Origin: Anaerolineaceae bacterium UBA700 | GTDB taxonomy: Bacteria; Chloroflexota; Anaerolineae; Anaerolineales; Anaerolineaceae | Assembly: GCA_002298885.1 (NCBI GenBank) | Contig: DBMK01000177.1 | Coordinates: forward strand, 1-18,431 | Direction of reading: 5' to 3' | DNA: 18,431 nt | Shown here: positions 8,767-14,510 of the stretch, piece after piece | Layout of the letters: each line of letters opens with the position of its first letter | How positions within the stretch are numbered: the first letter of the stretch is position 1 | Position numbers and translations under genes: made by a program | The notes under the pieces: model-generated | Told to the model about the DNA's origin: nothing | Seen by the model: only the letters and a program-made list of their open reading frames with translations | Databases searched by the model: none

Positions 8767-9210
8767 TTACTTCAGCGTAATCTTGATTGTTGCAAGGTCC
8801 AGCACCTTGTTCGCTTCAACGGTCCAGACCCTGGCCTTGTTCGCATCTTTCTCGTCCGGAACAATGGCATACGCGTCCATCGGATCGCCGACAATCACGG
8901 CATAGTCGTTGGGGGCAATATTGGTAAAAACAAAATTACCCTCTGCATCGGTCTTCGAGGCAGGGGAATGGGCCGTATCAAGCGCAAAGGCGCTTTGCCC
9001 GTCTTTGGCGTAAATTTGCGCCAAATAGATTATTGTATTGGTGATCGGTTTTGAATCGGTAAGCGAGATAACTTTCCCTATAACGGTGGCCTTGCTGCTC
9101 TCGGGGGTCGGAACTGCAACCGATGTGGCCGTTGGTGAAGCAGCCTGCTGGCAGGAAGATAGCAAAAAAGCCAAGGCCAATAATACAATGAAATATTTCT
9201 TGATTTTCAT
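8767..9210 (-). CDS. Small lipoprotein with a carboxypeptidase-regulatory-like beta-sandwich
   Basis: A 147-residue lipoprotein. The N-terminus has a KIKK basic end, a hydrophobic stretch and the lipobox LLSSC with Cys20 as the lipidated residue, followed by a low-complexity Ser/Thr/Pro/Ala linker (residues 21-42). The rest resembles a carboxypeptidase-regulatory-like or transthyretin-like fold: TVIGKVISLTDSKPITNTII, then TDAEGNFVFTNIAPNDYAVI. Such domains bind or space proteins at the cell surface and are not enzymes. GGGAG precedes the ATG. Its partner is unknown. It lies just upstream of the TylF-like gene on the same strand. Confidence 0.82.
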   Translation of the reverse strand: MKIKKYFIVLLALAFLLSSCQQAASPTATSVAVPTPESSKATVIGKVISLTDSKPITNTIIYLAQIYAKDGQSAFALDTAHSPASKTDAEGNFVFTNIAPNDYAVIVGDPMDAYAIVPDEKDANKARVWTVEANKVLDLATIKITLK

Positions 9211-9390
9211 AAGACTCCCAGGTCGAAAGAGACTAAATTCTTTTCAATAAAAAATTTCTGGCCCATCTGACGGGAAAACACGCTCCACAACGAAGAAATA
9301 AATGTAATTAACCCAAAGGAATTATTGTATTGAAGTTTTAAACCAATAGAATAGGTATAGATCAGTAATATTATACTCCAAGGAGCTAAC

Positions 9391-10806
9391 ATGAGACTAA
9401 AACTTGTATCCATCCTGACGATTATGGCCGTATTTGTTGGTCTGTTCGGCTTTACCACTCAGGCCCAGGCCGGCGCTTATGGCGCATCATTTACGTCCTC
9501 AATCACCTATCAGAACATCGGCACGGCAAGCGCTACGATCCACGTCGATTTCTACGCCAACGCCAGCAGCACGGCAATTCCATTTGACCTGCCGGCATTA
9601 CCGGCCCTGGCCGGTTCATCCTTGTTTGTCGGCTCGGTAGGCTCAATCAGCTCAGGATTCAGCGGTTCAGCCGTCATGAGCTCCGATCAGCCCCTGGCCG
9701 TGACCATCGTGCAGGTGCCGGGAAGCACCACGGGCATCAAGAGCCGCCCACTGACCAACGGTCTTGCTTCCGGCGCGACCGCCGTACAAATCCCGACTGT
9801 GTTGAAGAACACGTTCGGCTTCAATACCGTGTTCTCGGTCCAGAATGCCGGCTCTGCTGCGGCGGACGTTACGGTTAACTTCATCCCCCTGGGTGGCGGC
9901 ACTACGGTTACCAAGACCGTAACAGCCCTGCCCGCCGGTTCTGGCCAATCATTTGACTTGGGCACCATGACCGATTGGACTACCTTCAACGGCTCCGTAC
10001 AGATGAGCTCGACCACTCCGTTGGTTGCGACCGATCTCGAATATGAAATTGCAGGCAACAAGGCCTATGGATTTGAAGGCACCAGCAGCGGCGCTGCCAA
10101 GATTTATATGCCTTCCGCTTTCTGCAAGTACGGCAGTACTGTAATCAACTCGTCGTACGCTGTTCAGAACAGCAATACCTCCGGCAACGTTGATGTGACT
10201 GTATCTTACACGAACGGCACCAACACCTATACCGAACCGGCAGTTACCATTGCCCCGGGAAATAAAGACTCCTTCCCTGGCTGCGGCAAATCCGGAACGC
10301 TTGTGCCTGCCGGCTTCATCGGATCCGCAACGATCACTGCTACGGGCGGAAACATCGTAGCCATCGCCAAGATTTTCGATGCCACTTTGGGTACTGCCTT
10401 CCTGGGCTTCTCTGATGCCCCCTCCAAAGTAGCGGTTCCCTATGTGCGTTATGCTAATGCCACCGACTGGTTCTCTGGCGCCAGGCAGCGCACCTTCATC
10501 GCTATCCAGAACATTGGCGGGGCCGACCTCGCGGCTGGTGATGTTACGGTCAAATTCTACGACAAGAACGGCGCCCAGGTTGGAACCACCTACAACGTAC
10601 CTGCCCTTGCGATTGGAAGCAAGCAGAGCGCAAGCGCTGTCAATGCTGGCCTGACAGAATTTGGCTTCTATCCTGACAATACCGCTGGCGGAAGCGCCGT
10701 GGTTCAAGGCCCAGCAGGCAGCAAGCTGGCAGTCGTGGCCCGCGTTCAAACCTACATTGGCGGCCCCACCGCTGGTGAGGACTACAACGGCATTGCGATG
10801 CCCTAA
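9391..10806 (+). CDS. Secreted protein of four ~110-residue beta-rich repeats
   Basis: A 471-residue secreted protein without a family I can name. The signal peptide (residues 1-27) ends in TQAQA with probable cleavage before GAYG. The mature part holds four repeats of about 110 residues. Each starts with an aromatic or aliphatic strand plus QN (Q41, Q151, Q259, Q373), continues with a beta strand of the D/N-V-x-V-x-F/Y type, then has an F-x-GSA/GSV turn (near 90, 200, 309, 433) and a hydrophobic PLAVT-like strand. Composition is rich in Gly, Ser, Thr, Ala and Asn and poor in charge, as in surface-layer or adhesin proteins. Only two cysteines are evident, C245 and C298, both in repeat three, which could pair. 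A strong AAGGAG ribosome site at 9380-9385 and a perfect terminator after the stop suggest a highly expressed single gene. A surface or sheath role is inference. Confidence 0.85.
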   Translation: MRLKLVSILTIMAVFVGLFGFTTQAQAGAYGASFTSSITYQNIGTASATIHVDFYANASSTAIPFDLPALPALAGSSLFVGSVGSISSGFSGSAVMSSDQPLAVTIVQVPGSTTGIKSRPLTNGLASGATAVQIPTVLKNTFGFNTVFSVQNAGSAAADVTVNFIPLGGGTTVTKTVTALPAGSGQSFDLGTMTDWTTFNGSVQMSSTTPLVATDLEYEIAGNKAYGFEGTSSGAAKIYMPSAFCKYGSTVINSSYAVQNSNTSGNVDVTVSYTNGTNTYTEPAVTIAPGNKDSFPGCGKSGTLVPAGFIGSATITATGGNIVAIAKIFDATLGTAFLGFSDAPSKVAVPYVRYANATDWFSGARQRTFIAIQNIGGADLAAGDVTVKFYDKNGAQVGTTYNVPALAIGSKQSASAVNAGLTEFGFYPDNTAGGSAVVQGPAGSKLAVVARVQTYIGGPTAGEDYNGIAMP

Positions 10807-10827
10807 GCCAAGTCTTTCTTGACTTCA

Positions 10828-10867
10828 ATTGGAGCCAGCCTGCACAGGCTGGCTCCAATATTTTTAA
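10828..10867 (+). terminator. Rho-independent terminator of the repeat protein gene
   Basis: A perfect stem of 14-15 bp, ATTGGAGCCAGCCTG pairing with its exact complement at 10845-10859, with a minimal loop, followed by ATATTTTTAAG. It starts 22 bases after the stop codon and separates the secreted protein gene from the regulator gene. Confidence 0.92.
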
Positions 10868-10878
10868 GAAACTCTCTC

Positions 10879-10907
10879 TTGACAAGCCCCTCAAATTTGT
10901 GCATAAT
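10879..10907 (+). promoter_or_regulatory. Sigma-70-type promoter of the LuxR-type regulator
   Basis: TTGACA at 10879-10884, a 17-base spacer, then CATAAT at 10902-10907. The -35 is perfect and the -10 differs from consensus by one base. Transcription would start near 10914, giving a leader of about 45 bases before the ATG at 10961. Confidence 0.75.
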
Positions 10908-10960
10908 AAAATAGAATATATGTTCTATTATTTTTGTTTCCATTTTCGTGGGGGAACCGG

Positions 10961-11410
10961 ATGACCCTTTTACTCTTTTTAATGGATCACCAAACCTGCA
11001 TCCTGCAAAGATCCGAACTGCCGGCGGAGCAGCTGGCAACGGCGATCGGCAGCGGCGACTGGAGCTTTGCCGAATGGGGAAAGGTGCACATCAGCGAGAT
11101 CCCCCGGCGGGTGAGCGTGCTGGACGGGCTGGTGATCGTTTCCACGCTGCTGCCCCGCCAGGCGGCGCTTCCCGCGCCGCCCAATCCGCCGCTCGAGATC
11201 GATTTCACCCCTCGCCAGACCCAAATCCTGGAATTATTGATGGAAGGATTGACAACCAAGGAAATTTCAGCCCGCCTGCACATTTCCCGGCGCACGCTGG
11301 ACGGGCACATCGAAGAGGTCAAGCGCAAGCTGGAGGCCAAGACCATCGCCCAGACAGTGGGCCGGGCGGTGGCGCTGGGCTACTGGCAGCCGAAACGCGC
11401 TCGCAAGTAA
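10961..11410 (+). CDS. LuxR/GerE-type HTH transcriptional regulator
   Basis: A 149-residue protein. The C-terminal third (residues 82-143) is a GerE-type helix-turn-helix: FTPRQTQILELLMEGLTTKE, then ISARLHISRRTLDGHIEEV and the final helix. This family binds DNA as dimers. The N-terminal ~75 residues are not a recognisable receiver or autoinducer domain; they contain WSFAEWGKVHISEIP and a hydrophobic strand. It may sense an unknown signal or act through its level alone. The start was set at ATG 10961, with GGGGGAACC just upstream; a longer frame from TTG 10934 lacks a ribosome site. It has its own strong promoter and ends 3 bases from the convergent methyltransferase gene. The target genes are not evident. 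Confidence 0.85.
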   Translation: MTLLLFLMDHQTCILQRSELPAEQLATAIGSGDWSFAEWGKVHISEIPRRVSVLDGLVIVSTLLPRQAALPAPPNPPLEIDFTPRQTQILELLMEGLTTKEISARLHISRRTLDGHIEEVKRKLEAKTIAQTVGRAVALGYWQPKRARK

Positions 11411-11413
11411 GCT

Positions 11414-12706
11414 CTACTTGGCTTCCCAAACCTGGTATAGCCCCAGGCGCCCGCCGCTGCCGTCGGACTCGAACGTCTCCAGCACGCGGAAACCGCAGCT
11501 ATCGGCCAGGCCGTCCAGCTCCGCCGGGCTGAATTGGTGGACGTAGCGCAGCCCGGCGGCCTCCGCCTGGCCCGGCAGGGCGTAGCGCCAGTCGAGCAGA
11601 GCGTCGCCTTTTTCCAGTTCGGCGGCATCCAGCCCGATTTTCTCCCAGGGCTGCTGGCGCGCACGCAGTTTGGCGCTGTGCTGGAACTGCCACTCGGAAT
11701 GGACGAACCGCCCGCCCGGCGTCAACAACCGGCGCACCTGGCCCAGCACCTCCCGCCGAAGCTCATCCCCCGGCAGGTGGTGCAGGGCGGCAAAGCAGAG
11801 GATGGTGTCGAAGGAAGCGGAGGGAAAAGGGGAGGACCAGGACTCCGAAGACAGGTCGGCGAGTTGGAATTGGCACTGAAATGAGTTCATGGCTGGTTGA
11901 GCTGGCAAGACCTCACCCCCCGGCCCCCTCTCCACGGGGTGGAGAGGGGGAGGAGTAATCGGTACATTGTGTAAAATTGCCTCGCGGAGTTTTTGGGCTT
12001 TGACAGAGATTTCGTGTAGAACCTGGTTCATATTATACAGAATTTGGTCGTTTTGAAAGCGAATTACCTTCAGGCCTTGGGATTCAAAAAATTCCTGCCG
12101 GATAGCCTCTTCCTCACGCGTAAACTGATGGACCGAGCCATCGACTTCGATAACCAGGCTGATTTCGGCGCAATAAAAATCAACAATGAACGGACCTATC
12201 GAATGTTGGCGGCGGAATTTAAGATTTAATTCCTTTCTTCCTCTCAAATGCTGCCATAGCAAGGATTCTGCTTCCGTCGGCTCCAGGCGCATTTCCCGAG
12301 CCACAGTTCGAAGTTTTCCCCACAATTTAGGTGAAATCTTAACCGTGTAAATCTGTGCCTTGCGCGGGCCAAGTCCACCATTCGCCCGATCTCCCTCCCC
12401 CTCTCCACCCCGTGGAGAGGGGGCCGGGGGGTGAGGTTCTGCACCCCCCTTCCGCGCCTCCTCCAACAACTCTTCACTAAAATCCAATCCCACATATTCC
12501 CCTATAAACCCCCTCCTCCCTAATTCCCTTGCCAATTCCCCATTCCCGCAGCCCAGGTCGAGCCAGCGGCCGGACAGCGGCAGCCGATCCAGCAGGTGGG
12601 CCACGCCGGGCTGGATGCGCCTCCGGGTTGCCGAGAACGCCGCCCCAAATTGCTGGTAAAATTGACGATTAAGGTCTAGAAGGAATGATACGGTCTCAGA
12701 ACGCAT
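11414..12706 (-). CDS. Trm9/ALKBH8-like SAM methyltransferase carrying an in-frame DUF559 nuclease domain
   Basis: A 430-residue ORF with two clearly different parts. Residues 1-90 and 266-430 form one class I methyltransferase: FSATRRRIQPGVAHLLDRLP, the SAM loop LDLGCGNGELA (50-60), LDFSEELLEEARKGG, then SFDTILCFAALHHLPGDELR (299-317), LLTPGGRFVHSEW, QQPW, and the C-terminal RYVHQFSPAELDGLADSCGF. Order and motifs resemble Trm9/ALKBH8 enzymes that methylate cm5U at the tRNA wobble base. Residues 91-265 are a separate module containing a DUF559 domain (about 125-240). Without it, the host is 254 residues with the normal spacing. The frame is intact throughout. There is no ribosome site at the ATG; a -10 box lies 6 bases upstream, so the mRNA may be leaderless. 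Whether the hybrid still methylates is unknown. It is divergent from elp3, which fits a wobble-uridine role; the specific Trm9 assignment is an inference from motifs. Confidence 0.8.
   Translation of the reverse strand: MRSETVSFLLDLNRQFYQQFGAAFSATRRRIQPGVAHLLDRLPLSGRWLDLGCGNGELARELGRRGFIGEYVGLDFSEELLEEARKGGAEPHPPAPSPRGGEGEGDRANGGLGPRKAQIYTVKISPKLWGKLRTVAREMRLEPTEAESLLWQHLRGRKELNLKFRRQHSIGPFIVDFYCAEISLVIEVDGSVHQFTREEEAIRQEFFESQGLKVIRFQNDQILYNMNQVLHEISVKAQKLREAILHNVPITPPPLHPVERGPGGEVLPAQPAMNSFQCQFQLADLSSESWSSPFPSASFDTILCFAALHHLPGDELRREVLGQVRRLLTPGGRFVHSEWQFQHSAKLRARQQPWEKIGLDAAELEKGDALLDWRYALPGQAEAAGLRYVHQFSPAELDGLADSCGFRVLETFESDGSGGRLGLYQVWEAK
11910..11953 (-). repeat. Terminal inverted repeat, 3' end of the DUF559 module
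   Basis: A 44-base exact inverted copy of 12394-12437, itself containing an 11-bp stem with loop CCCCG. On the gene strand it encodes PPPLHPVERGPGGEV (residues 252-266), with no stop. Confidence 0.95.
12394..12437 (+). repeat. Terminal inverted repeat, 5' end of the DUF559 module
   Basis: A 44-base exact inverted copy of 11910-11953. On the gene strand it encodes PHPPAPSPRGGEGE (residues 91-104). The other strand matches the solo copy at 75-117 in the same orientation, apart from three loop-region bases. Confidence 0.95.
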
Positions 12707-12712
12707 GGATCA

Positions 12713-12741
12713 ATTATAACGAGGGAAGAGCATGATGACCA
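12713..12741 (-). promoter_or_regulatory. Promoter of the methyltransferase gene, probably leaderless
   Basis: On the minus strand TGGTCA (12736-12741), a 17-base spacer and a perfect TATAAT (12713-12718). The -10 box ends 6 bases before the ATG at 12706, so transcription would begin at or near the A of the start codon. No Shine-Dalgarno sequence is present. Confidence 0.55.
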
Positions 12742-12794
12742 CTCTCTATTCTCTACTCTCGTTTGTTTATCCGGTATTTACCTATGAACCCTGA
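12732..12794 (+). CDS. Possible 20-codon leader peptide overlapping the elp3 start
   Basis: ATG at 12732 follows GAGGGAAGAG (12721-12730), and the frame MMTTLYSLLSFVYPVFTYEP ends with TGA at 12792-12794. The stop lies just inside elp3, whose proposed ATG is at 12784 and has no good ribosome site of its own, an arrangement that would suit translational coupling. The DNA is CT-rich (ACTCTCTATTCTCTACTCTC), so it may be a chance ORF in low-complexity DNA. Confidence 0.3.
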   Translation: MMTTLYSLLSFVYPVFTYEP

Positions 12795-14454
12795 CGAATG
12801 GTTCGAACAGCACACGTTTGACGCTCAAAAGCTCGGGGTTGCCCGGCAGGTGCTGGAAGAGGTGCGCCTGGGCGACGACGTGCAGACGGCCACCAAGCGC
12901 CACCCTCTGCCGGAGGGTGGATACGTGGCCAAGTACGTGCTGGTGGCGGCCTACAACCAGCTCGTCGAATCCGGCGAATGGCCGGACGAGCCGGACTTCT
13001 TGGCGCGCATCCGCATGAAGCCGGTGCGCTCGCTCTCCGGCGTCACCACCGTCACCGTGCTGACCCAGCCCTACCCCTGCCCGGGCAAGTGCATCTTCTG
13101 CCCCACCGACGCCCGCATGCCCAAGAGCTACCTGCCCGACGAGCCGGGGGCGGCGCGGGCTTTCCAAAATGCCTTCGACCCCTACGAGCAGGTGCGCTCG
13201 CGGCTGGTCTCCTACCGGGCCGTCGGCCACCCCACCGACAAGATCGAGCTGCTGATCCTGGGCGGCACCTGGAGCTCCTACCGCCGCGATTACCAGGAGT
13301 GGTTCGTCCACCGCTGCTTCGACGCCATGAACGAGGTCGATTCGCCCACCCTGCAGGAGGCCCAGGCGCGCAACGAGACGGCTCCCCACCGCAATGTGGG
13401 CCTGGTGATCGAGACCCGCCCGGACGAGATCACCCCCAAGGAACTGGCCTGGCTGCGCACGCTGGGTGTGACCAAGGTGCAGATGGGCGCCCAGAGCCTG
13501 GACGACCGGCTGCTGGAGCTCAACCAGCGCGGCCATACCGTTGCCGACACGCAGCGCGCCTGCGCCCTGCTGCGTGCTGCCGGGTTCAAGATTGTGCTGC
13601 ACTGGATGCCGAATCTGCTCGGCGCCACGCCCGCCTCGGACGAGGCGGATTTCGATCTGCTGTGGCGCCAGGCCAGCGACCAGGGTGGGCTGGGGCTGTG
13701 CCCGGACGAGATCAAAATCTACCCCACCCAACTGCTGCGCAACGCCGAGTTGTACGATTATTGGAAAGCCGGCGCCTACCACCCCTATTCCACCGACGAG
13801 CTGATCGGACTGATCGCCAATATCAAGCCCACCATCCCGGCCTACTGCCGGGTGAACAGGGTGATCCGGGACATCCCTTCGCAGCACGTGGTCGAAGGCA
13901 ACCGGCGCACCAGCCTGCGCCAGGACGTGCTGGCCGAGCTGGACCGGCGCGGCCAGGCCTGCCACTGCATCCGCTGCCGCGAGGTGCGCGGGCGGCTGGT
14001 CGACCCGGATCAACTGCGCCTGGACGACCTGGCCTACCGGGCGGCCTGCGCAGAGGAGCATTTCCTGTCCTACGTCACTCCCGACGACCGGATTGCCGGG
14101 TACCTGCGCTTATCCCTGCCCCAACAGCCTTCCCAGGCCTGCGACGAGCTGGTGGCCACGCCCGGCTCCAAGCTGAAACCCTCCCAGGGCTGGATCGAAT
14201 TCCCCGACCTGGCCGGGGCGGCCTTGATCCGTGAGGTGCACGTTTACGGGCAGTCCCTGCCGGTAGGCGCCGAAGCGCCGGGAGCCGCCCAGCACGTTGG
14301 CCTGGGCACGGCCCTGCTGCAAAAAGCCGCCGAGCTGGCCCGTGCCGCCGGCTACCACCGTCTGGCGGTCATCGCCGCCGTCGGCACCCGCCGCTATTAC
14401 GAATCCCGCGGCTTCCAGCGCGGGGAGTTATACATGCGAAAAGAGATTGCATAA
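12784..14454 (+). CDS. elp3: Elp3-like radical SAM/acetyltransferase (tRNA wobble uridine modification)
   Basis: A 556-residue protein with both Elp3 domains. Elp3 uses SAM chemistry and acetyl-CoA to build the carboxymethyl group on U34 of tRNA (cm5U) in the cytoplasm. The radical SAM cluster is CPGKCIFC with C99, C103 and C106, followed by PTDARMPKSYLPDEPGAARA as in bacterial and archaeal Elp3. Other family segments are IELLILGGTWSSYRRDYQEW, VIETRPDEI, VQMGAQSLDD and PDEIKIYPTQLL. The C-terminal GNAT part has the acetyl-CoA loop QHVGLGTALL (about 503-512) and AVIAAVGTRRYYESRGF. The start is ATG 12784; a TTG at 12763 is upstream without a ribosome site. It is divergent from the Trm9-like methyltransferase, which could act on its product. 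No other Elongator subunits are seen, as is usual outside eukaryotes. Confidence 0.93.
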   Translation: MNPDEWFEQHTFDAQKLGVARQVLEEVRLGDDVQTATKRHPLPEGGYVAKYVLVAAYNQLVESGEWPDEPDFLARIRMKPVRSLSGVTTVTVLTQPYPCPGKCIFCPTDARMPKSYLPDEPGAARAFQNAFDPYEQVRSRLVSYRAVGHPTDKIELLILGGTWSSYRRDYQEWFVHRCFDAMNEVDSPTLQEAQARNETAPHRNVGLVIETRPDEITPKELAWLRTLGVTKVQMGAQSLDDRLLELNQRGHTVADTQRACALLRAAGFKIVLHWMPNLLGATPASDEADFDLLWRQASDQGGLGLCPDEIKIYPTQLLRNAELYDYWKAGAYHPYSTDELIGLIANIKPTIPAYCRVNRVIRDIPSQHVVEGNRRTSLRQDVLAELDRRGQACHCIRCREVRGRLVDPDQLRLDDLAYRAACAEEHFLSYVTPDDRIAGYLRLSLPQQPSQACDELVATPGSKLKPSQGWIEFPDLAGAALIREVHVYGQSLPVGAEAPGAAQHVGLGTALLQKAAELARAAGYHRLAVIAAVGTRRYYESRGFQRGELYMRKEIA

Positions 14455-14459
14455 TAACA

Positions 14460-14488
14460 AAAGCGGCCGTCCTTAAGACGACCGCTTT
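14460..14488. terminator. Bidirectional terminator between elp3 and the beta-helix gene
   Basis: AAAGCGG pairs with CCGCTTT and CGTC with GACG around a short CTTAA loop, with one internal mismatch. It lies between two convergent genes and has T-rich flanks on both strands, so it may serve both. Confidence 0.8.
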
Positions 14489-14510
14489 CATTATTTGAGA
14501 AACCCGCAAT

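Larger units (their letters stand above)
11910..12437 (-). mobile_element. DUF559 nuclease module with 44-bp terminal inverted repeats, inserted in frame
   Basis: The module is 528 bp, exactly 176 codons, lying inside the methyltransferase gene. It is bounded by perfect 44-bp inverted repeats. The coding content matches DUF559: MRLEPTEAESLLWQHLRGRK, NLKFRRQHSIGPFIVDFYCA, LVIEVDGSVHQFTREEEAIR and a final GLKVIRFQNDQIL. D176 and the E187-x-D189 pair in IVDFY...IEVDG are the likely PD-(D/E)XK catalytic residues, as in Vsr-like nucleases. The inner DNA is visibly richer in A and T than the methyltransferase flanks, supporting foreign origin. Removing it joins GA from codon 90 with C from codon 266 into GAC, keeping the frame. 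No target-site duplication is obvious. No intein splice residues or blocks are present. Confidence 0.8.

Noticed and set aside
11910..12437. Intein inside the methyltransferase
   Set aside because: No Cys/Ser at the joint, no C-terminal His-Asn and no Hint-fold blocks; the insert has inverted repeats and a DUF559 domain.
11910..12437. Classical insertion sequence
   Set aside because: No transposase motif, no target-site duplication seen, and the only domain is DUF559.
12778..14061. Long antisense ORFs opposite elp3, the S9 peptidase and the tldD-like gene
   Set aside because: They are GC-rich shadow frames with biased composition and no recognisable domains, and they lie opposite strongly conserved coding sequence.
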